Shown piece by piece: positions 53,882-61,714 of a stretch of DNA of 64,000 nucleotides. The translations under genes were made by a program, and so were the position numbers. Source of the DNA: Streptomyces curacoi (GTDB lineage: Bacteria; Actinomycetota; Actinomycetes; Streptomycetales; Streptomycetaceae); the NCBI RefSeq assembly GCF_001513975.1, contig NZ_KQ947987.1, forward strand, positions 498,945-562,944, written 5' to 3'. Positions within the stretch are counted from its first letter, which is position 1, and each line of letters begins with the position of its first letter. The notes below the pieces were generated by a model, which did not search any database, had not been told where the DNA came from, and saw only the letters and a list, made by a program, of their open reading frames with translations.

Positions 53882-55462
53882 ATGACGGCAGTCCAGGCAG
53901 ACCCCGTGGTGAGCACCCCGTACGGGTCCGTACGGGGCCGGTACGAGCACGGCGTCGCGGTGTTCCGGGGCATCCCCTACGCGGCGCCCCCCTTCGGCCC
54001 CCACCGGTTCCGGCCGCCCGTGCCGCCGGAACCCTGGGACGGCGTGCGCGACGCCGTGGCCTTCGGGCCGACCGCGCCCAAACCGCCGTACTCCGAGGCC
54101 TTCGCGCAGTACCTGTCCGACCCCGTCGTGCCCGGCGACGACTGTCTCAACCTCAACGTCTGGACCCCCGAGCCCGGCCCCGGCGCCCGGCTCCCGGTCA
54201 TGGTGTTCCTGCACGGCGGCGCCCTGACCCGCGGCTCCTCGGGCGTGCCCGTGTACGACGGCCGCCCCTTCGCCCGCGACGGGGTCGTCCTCGTCTCCGT
54301 CAACTACCGGCTCGGCGTCGAGGGCTACGGCCTCTTCCCGGACGCCCCCGCCAACGCGGGCCTGCGCGACCAGCTGGCCGCCCTTGAGTGGGTCCACGAG
54401 TCCATCGCGGCCTTCGGCGGCGACCCCGGCCGCATCACCCTGTTCGGCCAGTCCGCCGGCGCGATCAGCGTCGGCGCGCTGCTCGCCGCCCCGCAGGCGC
54501 GGGGCCTGGTCCGGCGGGCCATCCTGCAGAGCGGGCCGCCCGAGGCCGCCGAGTGGGACAAGGTGCGGCGCATGGTGCGCCGGATGGCCACCCGGCTGAG
54601 GATCCCCGCCACCGCCGCCGCCTTCGCCGATGTCGACCGTGAGCTGCTGCTGCGCACCCAGGCCGACGTGGGCCGGCTCAGCAGCCCCGTGGTGGGCGGG
54701 CCCGCCTTCGGGATCGTCGTCGACGGCGACATCGTCCCCCGCGACCCCCTGGAGGCCCTGACCGAGGGCGACGCCTCGTCCGGCGTCGACCTGATGATGG
54801 GCTGGACCCGCGACGAGTACCGGCTGTGGCTGGTCCCCGGCGGCCTCCTGGAGCGCGTCGACCGGCTCGGCGCGGTCGCCCTGGCCGGCGCCATGGCCCG
54901 CTGCCACGTCGGCGCCGACGTGCCCCGCGGCTACCGCGCCCTGCACCCGGAGGCGGGCACCGCCGAGCTCGTCGGCCAGATGGTCACCGACCACCTGCTG
55001 CGCGTCCCCCTGCACCGCCTGGCCGACGCCCGGCCCGGGGCGTCGTACGTGTACGAGTTCGCCTGGCCCTCCAACCTGCCCTACCTCGGCGCCTGCCACG
55101 CCCTGGAGCTCGGCTTCGTCTTCGACACCGGGGAGGTGCCGGAGTCCCGCAAGCTGGCCGGCGAGGGCGCCCCGCAGGAGCTGGCGGACGAGATGCACCG
55201 GGCCTGGTTGCGGTTCGCGGTGGAGGGCGACCCGGGGTGGCAGGCGTGGGACGACACGCATCCGGTGCGGGTCTTCGGCGACGGCGCGACCCACACGGCG
55301 TACGGCCCGCGGGACGCCGAGCTGGCCCTGTGGGCCGCGGCCGTCAGAGTTGCGGAATCCACACCCGCATCGGTCCTTGCCGACGGTTCGCCCACGCGTG
55401 GTACGGAACCGCGGTCAGCCGTGCGGCGGCTGCGTCTCCCCGGCGCAGTCCGTCGGCACTGA
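53882..55462 (+). CDS. carboxylesterase (type B family)
   Basis: A 526-residue alpha/beta-hydrolase without a clear signal peptide. The oxyanion block is [12 protein letters not shown], the nucleophile Ser lies in [15 protein letters not shown], the acid is in the [10 protein letters not shown] region and the His in [13 protein letters not shown]. Family similarity ends near residue 490 and the last ~38 residues run antisense into the GH127 remnant, so the C-terminus may be an artefact of that decay. It could remove acetyl or feruloyl groups from plant polysaccharides. The ATG at 53882 follows GAGGAGG. Confidence 0.88.
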   Translation: MTAVQADPVVSTPYGSVRGRYEHGVAVFRGIPYAAPPFGPHRFRPPVPPEPWDGVRDAVAFGPTAPKPPYSEAFAQYLSDPVVPGDDCLNLNVWTPEPGPGARLPVMVFLHGGALTRGSSGVPVYDGRPFARDGVVLVSVNYRLGVEGYGLFPDAPANAGLRDQLAALEWVHESIAAFGGDPGRITLFGQSAGAISVGALLAAPQARGLVRRAILQSGPPEAAEWDKVRRMVRRMATRLRIPATAAAFADVDRELLLRTQADVGRLSSPVVGGPAFGIVVDGDIVPRDPLEALTEGDASSGVDLMMGWTRDEYRLWLVPGGLLERVDRLGAVALAGAMARCHVGADVPRGYRALHPEAGTAELVGQMVTDHLLRVPLHRLADARPGASYVYEFAWPSNLPYLGACHALELGFVFDTGEVPESRKLAGEGAPQELADEMHRAWLRFAVEGDPGWQAWDDTHPVRVFGDGATHTAYGPRDAELALWAAAVRVAESTPASVLADGSPTRGTEPRSAVRRLRLPGAVRRH

Positions 55463-56013
55463 CGACGGTCACCCCGCCCAGCAGGTCCGGTTCGCGCCGG
55501 ACGGTCAGACGGGCGCCGTCGGGAAGGGTGAGCTCGCCGAAGGGGACGCCGGGTGGTCCACGCCCTCCAGGCAGTGCACCAGCGGCCCGCGCTCGATCGC
55601 CACGCAGCCTCGTACGGCGTCCACCCGCGGGTCGGGGCGGGTCAGCCGGGCGGCCAGGTCGAGGGCGACGGTGAGGGTGTCGCCGGGGGCCCAGCGGCGG
55701 CGCAGCCGTAGCCAGCCCGGGTCCGTCGTGGCGGGGGCGGTACCGTCCGGGGCGGTGGGCGGTCGGCGAGCTGCCAGGACGCCGCCTCCAGCCACTTGTG
55801 CACATCGGAGTCCTGGAAGGGGAAGTCCCCGGCGAAGGGCCCCGAACCGGCCGCGGCGGCCCGCAGGTTGGCGAGGTTCCCGGCCTCCTCCAGCTTCGCC
55901 GGGCCCTGCGGGATGCTGACCTCGGCGTTGGTTGCGCGGCGGGCGGCCCAGAATCCGCCGGTGATGCGGGCACCGGCCGCAAAACGGGCGGGCTCCGGAC
56001 AAGATCCGGACAC
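55344..56013 (-). pseudogene. decayed GH127 beta-L-arabinofuranosidase
   Basis: Pieces of a GH127 enzyme occur in three frames. The 5' part reads ARITGGFWAARRATNAEVSIP, AKLEEAGNLANLRAAAAG and DSDVHKWLEAASWQLADRP; the next frame gives WLRLRRRWAPGDTLTVALDL and DPRVDAVRGCVAIERGPLVH; the last gives [20 protein letters not shown] and [21 protein letters not shown]. The catalytic central domain (several hundred residues) is absent, so there is a large internal deletion plus frameshifts. The 3' end overlaps the end of the esterase gene. Confidence 0.85.
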
Positions 56014-56041
56014 CCCGCGAGGACCGGGAGGCCCGCTGCCG

Positions 56042-57133
56042 TCAGCTCCGCGGCGCCGCGGTGCTGCCTCTGACCACCAGGCGGGTGGGGACGAGATCCG
56101 TCCCGGGCCGGGCGCCGCCCCGGGTGCGGACCTGCCGCAGGACGTTCTGGACGCAGCGGCGGCCCACCTCGGCGAAGTCCTGGTGGACGGTGGTCAGAGG
56201 CGGGACGAAGAAGGCGGCCTCCGGGAGGTCGTCGAAGCCGACGACACTGATGTCCCCGGGGACCGAGCGACCACGTTCGTGCAGGGCGCGCAGCAGGCCG
56301 AGGGCCATCTGGTCGTTGGCGACGAACACGGCCGTGCAGTCGGGCTCCCCGGCGAGCGAGAGACCGGCCGCATAGCCGGACTCGGCCGACCAGTCACCCC
56401 GCAGCGGCGGCGGCACCGGGCGCCCCGCCTCCTCCAGGACGGCCCGCCACGCCTGGGTCCGGCGCTGGCCGGCGTACGACGTCCCGGGGCCCGTCACATG
56501 CCATACGGTGCGATGGCCCAGGTCGAGCAGATGCCGCACGGCCTTGCGCGCCCCGTCGGCCTGGTCGGTGTCGACCACGCTGTAGCGGTCCCCGGCGTCG
56601 GAGTCCACGACCACGACATGCACACCGGGGGGCAGCTGGACCGTCCCGGCGTCGAGCAGATGGATCTCCATGATCACGATCACGGCGTCGACGGCCAGCT
56701 CTCCCATCCGCGTGAAGGCCCCGAGGACGTTGTCCTGGGTCGGGACGTCGATCGGGATCAGGGTGATCGCGTACCCCTGCGCCGCGGCGTGCGTGGCGAT
56801 GGCCTCCACGGTGCGGCTGTTGCCCGTCGACGACAGGCTGAACAGGATCACGCCGATGGTGTTGAACTGGCCGTAGCGCAGGGCGCGCGCGGCACTGTTG
56901 GGCCGGTAGCCCAGCTCCCGCATCGCGGCGAGCACCTGCTCCCGGGTCGCCTCGATCACGCCGGGATGGCCGTTGGCGACCCGCGAGACCGTCTGGGACG
57001 ACACGCCCGCGAGCCGGGCGACATCGGCCATCGAGACCCGCTGCTTGCGCCGCTCGCCCGGTACGCCCGAGCCGCCCCGCCGGGCCCCGCCCGCGGGCAT
57101 GGAGACCGACTGCTCGTGGTCGCTCAGGTCCAC
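56042..57133 (-). CDS. LacI-family regulator of the GH5 gene
   Basis: A ~363-residue repressor. Helix-turn-helix VSMADVARLAGVSSQTVSRV is preceded by ~25 basic residues; the sensor domain has VDTDQADGARKAVRHLLDLGH and VVGFDDLPEAAFFVPPLTTV. The start is uncertain: GTG at 57133 (chosen) or ATG at 57100. It is divergent from the GH5 cellulase gene, and two ACGT-centred palindromes lie between them, making this its obvious regulator. Confidence 0.88.
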   Translation of the reverse strand: MDLSDHEQSVSMPAGGARRGGSGVPGERRKQRVSMADVARLAGVSSQTVSRVANGHPGVIEATREQVLAAMRELGYRPNSAARALRYGQFNTIGVILFSLSSTGNSRTVEAIATHAAAQGYAITLIPIDVPTQDNVLGAFTRMGELAVDAVIVIMEIHLLDAGTVQLPPGVHVVVVDSDAGDRYSVVDTDQADGARKAVRHLLDLGHRTVWHVTGPGTSYAGQRRTQAWRAVLEEAGRPVPPPLRGDWSAESGYAAGLSLAGEPDCTAVFVANDQMALGLLRALHERGRSVPGDISVVGFDDLPEAAFFVPPLTTVHQDFAEVGRRCVQNVLRQVRTRGGARPGTDLVPTRLVVRGSTAAPRS

Positions 57134-57298
57134 CGCTCCACCACCCGCCCCGCCCTCTCGTCCCGGCGCACGTTCCGTGCGGGGCCCGCCTTCGAGCCGC
57201 CGTGCACCGCCGTGTACCGCCCGTGTCCCGTCACGGATGGTACGCGGGGGAAGCCTTGACGGTCGTGGGGGCGGATGCCACGATTCCGACGCCCTGAA

Positions 57299-57310
57299 GT
57301 TTACGTAAAC
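57299..57310. promoter_or_regulatory. GTTTACGTAAAC operator
   Basis: A perfect 12-bp palindrome between the LacI and GH5 genes, just downstream of a TTGACG/CACGAT pair (57256-57284) that could be the GH5 promoter. Confidence 0.72.
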
Positions 57311-57363
57311 ATCCCCCGGCGAGCCCGCCCGGCACAAGGCGCGTGCGCGGCCTCGTGTCCACC

Positions 57364-57379
57364 ATGTTCACGTAAACAT
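57364..57379. promoter_or_regulatory. second ACGT-type operator
   Basis: ATGTTCACGTAAACAT matches the first operator in its core with one central mismatch. The centres are 67 bases apart and 36 bases upstream of the GH5 start, so looping or cooperative binding is possible. Confidence 0.7.
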
Positions 57380-57414
57380 CACGCCGGGTGCCGTCATCTC
57401 CGAAAGGCCAGCTG

Positions 57415-58470
57415 ATGCGCAGGACCCCCGCACGAAACCGCTTCACCCCCCGGCTGCGTACCGCCCTGGCGGCGGTCGCGATCGCCGCGATCGGCGGCAC
57501 CACCCTCGCAGGCAGTCCCGCCTCCGCCGCGCCGAGCGGCGACACCACCCAGTTCAAGGGCGTGAACTGGGCCGACCCCCGGGACAACTTCGCCGACGAC
57601 ACCCTGCGGCTGTCCGGCCTGTCGACCTCCGACACCTACGCCCAGACCTACGCCAAGTCGAGCCGGATCATCTCGGCCTTCCGCGCCAACCTCGGCGCCA
57701 ACACCGTCCGGCTGCCCATCAACCCGTACACCGTGAACGGCTCCTACTGGAAGTCGTACCGGGGCGTGATCGACGCGGCGACGGCCAAGGGCTTCAAGGT
57801 CATCGTCTCCTACTGGGAGGGCACCGGTGAGCGCCGGGACGGCTTCATCGACGACACCGCCACCTACTGGCCCATGTGGGACACCGTGGTCAAGGCCTAC
57901 CAGGGCAACTCCCGGGTCTACTTCGAGCCGATGAACGAGCCGCACGGCTACACCGACACCGAGTGGGCCGACATGGCCGCGAAGTGGCTGGACACCTACC
58001 CGTCCGTCCCCCGTAACCGGGTCTTCGTCAGCGGCGCCGGCTACAACGACCACGTCACCTCCGTCTGCGCCGACCCGCGCCTGAAGGGCACCTACCTGTC
58101 GCTGCACCACTACGGGTTCTGGAAGGAGTACGCCACCTACGACCAGTGGGTGGCCGACCTCAAGGAGCGCATCGGCGACTGCGCGAGCCGCACCGTCGCC
58201 GACGAGTTCGGCGCCCCGATGACGACCGGCCTCGACTACAACCACCCGGCGCCGTCCAACAACTACATCAACTTCATCCAGGCCGTCACCGACACCTTCC
58301 GCGAGCTGAAGATGGGCTCCGTCTACTGGCCCGGCCTGCGCACCGACGACACCTACTCGTTGCAGACCCTGACCGGCGACCCCGCCCGGCCGTGGCTGGC
58401 CACCATCAACCAGTCCGGCGCCGACCGGCTCGCCTGGGCCTGGGGACGCGGCAAGCCCGTCCAGCCCTGA
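57415..58470 (+). CDS. secreted GH5 cellulase
   Basis: A 351-residue secreted hydrolase. The signal peptide spans about residues 1-40 and ends PASAAPS. The TIM-barrel landmarks are GVNWADPRDNF, NTVRLPINPYTV, the acid/base Glu in YFEPMNEPHGY, the histidine SLHHYGFWKEY and the nucleophile Glu in VADEFGAPMTT. The ATG at 57415 follows GAAAGG seven bases upstream. No carbohydrate-binding module is attached. It probably cleaves beta-1,4-glucan or mannan; subfamily was not resolved. Confidence 0.9.
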   Translation: MRRTPARNRFTPRLRTALAAVAIAAIGGTTLAGSPASAAPSGDTTQFKGVNWADPRDNFADDTLRLSGLSTSDTYAQTYAKSSRIISAFRANLGANTVRLPINPYTVNGSYWKSYRGVIDAATAKGFKVIVSYWEGTGERRDGFIDDTATYWPMWDTVVKAYQGNSRVYFEPMNEPHGYTDTEWADMAAKWLDTYPSVPRNRVFVSGAGYNDHVTSVCADPRLKGTYLSLHHYGFWKEYATYDQWVADLKERIGDCASRTVADEFGAPMTTGLDYNHPAPSNNYINFIQAVTDTFRELKMGSVYWPGLRTDDTYSLQTLTGDPARPWLATINQSGADRLAWAWGRGKPVQP

Positions 58471-58514
58471 CGGCGACGCCCCCTGAGGCGATCGGACCCA
58501 GGCGGTCCGGTCCG

Positions 58515-58553
58515 GCGGCCGGTCGCGGTGCCACGAGCTCCGCGACCGGCCGC
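58515..58553 (+). terminator. GH5 terminator hairpin
   Basis: GCGGCCGGTCGCGG (58515-58528) pairs perfectly with CCGCGACCGGCCGC (58540-58553) around an 11-base loop, 45 bases after the GH5 stop; the convergent LacI gene ends at 58604. Confidence 0.85.
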
Positions 58554-58603
58554 GCCGTTCACGCGCCGGGTGGGCGGCCCCGCGGCAGCTCTGCGGCGGC
58601 CCC

Positions 58604-59659
58604 TCAGCTCTTCGCCGGCCCGACCGAGTTGCGCACGACCACATGCGTGCCCAGCAGCAGATGCTCGTCCGGGTTCTCCGGGGTGCGGCCGAGCGCGGTG
58701 CGTACGGCGAGGCGGCCGAGCTCCTCGTAGGGGACGTGCACCGTCGTCAGAGCCGGGTGCAGGTCGCGGGCGAAGGGGATGTCGTCGTATCCGGCCAGCG
58801 AGACATCGCCGGGCACGTCCAGGCCGGCCTCGTGCAGGGCGGTGAGCGCACCCGCCGCGACCATGTCGGTGGCGGCGACCACGGCCGTGAACTCCAGTCG
58901 CTGCTTGAGGGCATCGCGGATCAGCCGGTGCCCGGAGTCGCGGGTGAAGTCGCCGTGCAGCACGAGCGCCGGGTCGGGCTCCACGCCGCGGGCACGGTGG
59001 GCGGCGAGGTAGCCGCGCTCGCGGCCCTGCGCCGTGGTGTGGTCCGGCTTGCCGCCGAGGAACAGCACCCGCCGGTGGCCCTGGGCGAGGACATGGGCCA
59101 CGAGGGCGTAGGCGCCGCCTTCGTTGTCGTACTCGATGACCGTCACCGGCGCCCCGGGGCCGAGCGGCGGCCGGCCGCACAGCACCAGCCGGGAGCCCGC
59201 CGACGCCAGCGAGTCGGCCATACGGCGGGTGCGCTCGCGGTACTCGAGGGTGTCGGCGGAGCCGCCGACCAGGATCACGGCGGCGGCCCGCTGGGCGCGC
59301 ATCATCTCGACGAAGTCGACCTCGTGCTGGACGTCGCCCTCGGTCGTGCACACCAGGCACAGATGACCGAGCCGCCGGGCCTCGCGCTCCACGCCGTGCG
59401 CCATGTGCGCGAACGACGGCCCGGTGATGTCCTCCAGGACGAACGCCAGCGTGGGCGTGCCGACCCCCGCGACCGCCTTGGCGCGCGCGTCGGCGACGTA
59501 GTCCAGGTCGCGGACCGCCCGCAGCACGCGCGTACGGGTCGACGCGCTCACCGGATACACCCCGCCGAGCACTCGCGACACGGTGGACGCGGACACCCCC
59601 GCACGGGCCGCCACATCGCGGATGGTGCTGCGGCCCGCGTCCTCGCTCTTCCTGGTCAT
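58604..59659 (-). CDS. LacI-family regulator of AACCGGTT sites
   Basis: A 351-residue repressor with helix-turn-helix STIRDVAARAGVSASTVSRVL and sensor motifs YDDIPFARDLHPALTTVHVP. It is a paralogue of the LacI protein at 40128. The ATG at 59659 has GAGAGGG upstream; the longer frame runs through its own operator. The AACCGGTT box 60 bases upstream is identical to the one beside the GH43 remnant, so it should control the pectin-type importer and lyases as well as itself. Confidence 0.92.
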   Translation of the reverse strand: MTRKSEDAGRSTIRDVAARAGVSASTVSRVLGGVYPVSASTRTRVLRAVRDLDYVADARAKAVAGVGTPTLAFVLEDITGPSFAHMAHGVEREARRLGHLCLVCTTEGDVQHEVDFVEMMRAQRAAAVILVGGSADTLEYRERTRRMADSLASAGSRLVLCGRPPLGPGAPVTVIEYDNEGGAYALVAHVLAQGHRRVLFLGGKPDHTTAQGRERGYLAAHRARGVEPDPALVLHGDFTRDSGHRLIRDALKQRLEFTAVVAATDMVAAGALTALHEAGLDVPGDVSLAGYDDIPFARDLHPALTTVHVPYEELGRLAVRTALGRTPENPDEHLLLGTHVVVRNSVGPAKS

Positions 59660-59719
59660 CCCTGCTTCGTCCCTCTCCGGGCGTCCTCGCCCACCCCCTG
59701 GGGAACCTGCGGCAACGCC

Positions 59720-59736
59720 ATGGCAACCGGTTCCCA
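59720..59736. promoter_or_regulatory. AACCGGTT-type operator of the LacI gene
   Basis: ATGGCAACCGGTTCCCA, identical to 43641-43657; core AACCGGTT. A related half-site GGGAACC lies at 59701. Confidence 0.72.
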
Positions 59737-59833
59737 AGGGGGAGGCTAGCAGCGGGTGAAGGGACGGGACGAGTACTTGGCGCAGGCCGCGGTCACCGGC
59801 CTGCCGTGCCGTGCGGCGGGACCGGCACCGGAG

Positions 59834-60757
59834 TCACCCGGCCCCGGCCAGCGTGCGCGCGATGGAGCCGATCGCCTCCGGCCCCACCCGGCAGCACCCC
59901 CCGATGAGCCGGGCCCCCGACGCCCGCCATCCGCGCACCTGCTCGGCGGCGAAGGTGGAGCGGCCGTCCCAGGCGCGGGCCTCGGCGTCCCAGGCCTCGC
60001 CGCTGTTGGGATAGACGACGACGGGCTTGCCCGTGACCCGGGCGGCGGTCTCGACGGCGGCGTCGACGTCCTGCGGCGCGCAGCAGTTCACCCCGACCGC
60101 GATGACCTCGTCGGCGTCGGCGGCCAGGGCGAAGGCCTCCTCCAGGGGCTGCCCGGCACGGGTGCGGTCACCGGCGACGGAGTACGACAGCCAGGCCGGC
60201 ACGCCGAGTCCGCGCACCGCCCGCAGCAGCGCCTCGGCCTCGTCGGCGTCGGGGACCGTCTCCAGCGCCAGCACGTCGGGCCGGGCCCCGGCCAGCACCT
60301 CCAGGCGGGGCCGGTGGAAGCGCTCCAGCTCGTCGACGCTCAGCCCGTACCGTCCCCGGTACTCGGAGCCGTCCGCGAGCATCGCCCCGTACGGGCCGAC
60401 CGACGCGGCGACCCACAGCGGCCGTGTGACGCCCTTGCCCCGCGCCCGCGCGACCGCATCCCGCGCCAACCCCACGCTCAGGGCGAGGAGTTCGGCGGCC
60501 CGCTCCCGCCCGATCCCGCGCCCCGCGAACCCCTCGAAGGTGGCCTGGTAACTGGAGGTGATCGCCACGTCCGCGCCCGCCTCGAAGTAGGCGAGATGCG
60601 CCTCGGTGATCGCCTCGGGCCGCTCGGCGAGCAGCCGCGCCGACCACAGCTCGTCGCTCAGGTCGTGCCCGGCGGACTCCAGCTGGTTGGACATGCCGCC
60701 GTCGAGCACGACAGTCCCGGCGGTGAGGGCTTCGGCGAGGGTGAGGGTGCTGGTCAT
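59834..60757 (-). CDS. mmuM: homocysteine S-methyltransferase
   Basis: A 307-residue enzyme that methylates homocysteine to methionine, usually from S-methylmethionine. The zinc site is GVNCCAP and GGCCRVGP, with the conserved LDGGMSNQLE near the start and SVGPYGAMLADGSEYRGRY in the middle. The ATG at 60757 follows TACCGT and seven bases with no ribosome site, so the transcript is probably leaderless. It has no obvious link to the polysaccharide genes around it. Confidence 0.92.
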   Translation of the reverse strand: MTSTLTLAEALTAGTVVLDGGMSNQLESAGHDLSDELWSARLLAERPEAITEAHLAYFEAGADVAITSSYQATFEGFAGRGIGRERAAELLALSVGLARDAVARARGKGVTRPLWVAASVGPYGAMLADGSEYRGRYGLSVDELERFHRPRLEVLAGARPDVLALETVPDADEAEALLRAVRGLGVPAWLSYSVAGDRTRAGQPLEEAFALAADADEVIAVGVNCCAPQDVDAAVETAARVTGKPVVVYPNSGEAWDAEARAWDGRSTFAAEQVRGWRASGARLIGGCCRVGPEAIGSIARTLAGAG

Positions 60758-60764
60758 GGTGACG

Positions 60765-60770
60765 ACGGTA
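60765..60770 (-). promoter_or_regulatory. -10 box of a leaderless mmuM transcript
   Basis: Minus-strand TACCGT, seven bases, then ATG at 60757. Confidence 0.5.
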
Positions 60771-60838
60771 GTCGAGGCAGGAAGGGGGACCAGCATGTGA
60801 GACATACCGGTGCCGCACCGGCCGATCCGGCCTCGCGC

Positions 60839-61272
60839 CTGACACCGATCTCTCGGAAGCGGAGGTCCGTGCGGTCCTGGGAACCGGTCGCGCCACCCTG
60901 GACCCCCTGACGCACAACCCTTCAACGGCGTCACCGCGGGCGTCCGGCGCGTGAGCGCCGGTAAGCGCTCGGCCGTTCTGAAGGTGCTGACCCGCACCAA
61001 GGAGACCCACGCCCAGTGGGCCGCCTCGAACGATCCCCGGCACTCGAACTACTGGCGCCGCGAGGCGCGGGCCCATGAGTCCGGGCTCGTGCGGGTCTGG
61101 CAGCCGTACGGCATCCGCGCGCCCCGGCTGCTCGCCTGTGTCGAGCGCCCCGACGGCGACGTGGCTCTCTCGCTGGAGGACGTGCCGGGCGAGCTGGGCA
61201 CGTCGTGGCCGCTGGACCGCCATGCGGAACACGCCCGCAGCCTGGGCGCCGTTCGCGTCGAGGACCGGCCCT
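60839..61272 (+). pseudogene. N-terminal fragment of an aminoglycoside-kinase-like protein
   Basis: The sequence reads DLSEAEVRAVLGTGRATLDPL, then after a one-base loss near 60920 continues in a new frame as NGVTAGVRRVSAGKRSAVLKVL, HSNYWRREARAHESGLVRVW and CVERPDGDVALSLEDVPGELG. This is the nucleotide-binding lobe of an APH/choline-kinase-type protein; the catalytic HGD lobe is absent. The fragment stops near 61272, where the next remnant begins, so it is a broken gene. Boundaries are approximate. Confidence 0.72.
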
Positions 61273-61714
61273 CGCCGTCTGCGCCGGCAACCTGTACGCC
61301 GTCGCCCTGCACGGCTTCGACGACCCGGCCACGAAGAAGATCATCATCGGCGGCCGGGACGCGCGGCTGAGGCGCAACCTGCTGGCGGCCTTCACGAAGT
61401 ACGGTCTGACCTCGTCCACGACCGACGCCGACCGGGCCGTGACCGTGGTCCTCGCGGGCCCTACCGACCCCCTCAACGGCGACGACCCGGCCAACATCGT
61501 CAACCGCACCCGCACGGGCGCCGGTGCCCAGCTGGAGCTGTCCACGGCGCTGCGCAGGGCGATGTTCGGCGACTTCTCCGGCGCGGCCAAGCGCAGGACG
61601 ACGGCCGGTGTGCCGAGCGCCGACAGCCCCTACGCCGACCACTTCTGGAACGGTTTCGTGAGCGCCGTCCGCGAGGCGGTCAGGAACCACGAGCTGGGCC
61701 TCGACTCCCTCTAG
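61273..61714 (+). pseudogene. C-terminal fragment of a poly-gamma-glutamate hydrolase-like protein
   Basis: The frame reading LAVCAGNLYAVALHGFDDPATK, IIIGGRDARLRRNLLAAFTKYG, DPANIVNRTRTGAGAQLELS and SADSPYADHFWNGFVSAVREAV resembles the C-terminal half of the phage-type poly-gamma-glutamate hydrolase family. The N-terminal half with its zinc ligands is missing and the piece is joined to a kinase fragment. Its TAG shares a CTAG with the stop of the convergent surface-protein gene. Confidence 0.68.

Noticed and set aside
60962..60972. GGTAAGCGCTC inside the kinase fragment as another AAGCGCTT operator
   Set aside because: It lies inside decayed coding sequence, away from any promoter, and such a short match is expected by chance.
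60758..61232. Minus-strand continuation of the homocysteine methyltransferase frame
   Set aside because: It runs through the kinase fragment on the other strand and the TACCGT box places the true start at 60757.
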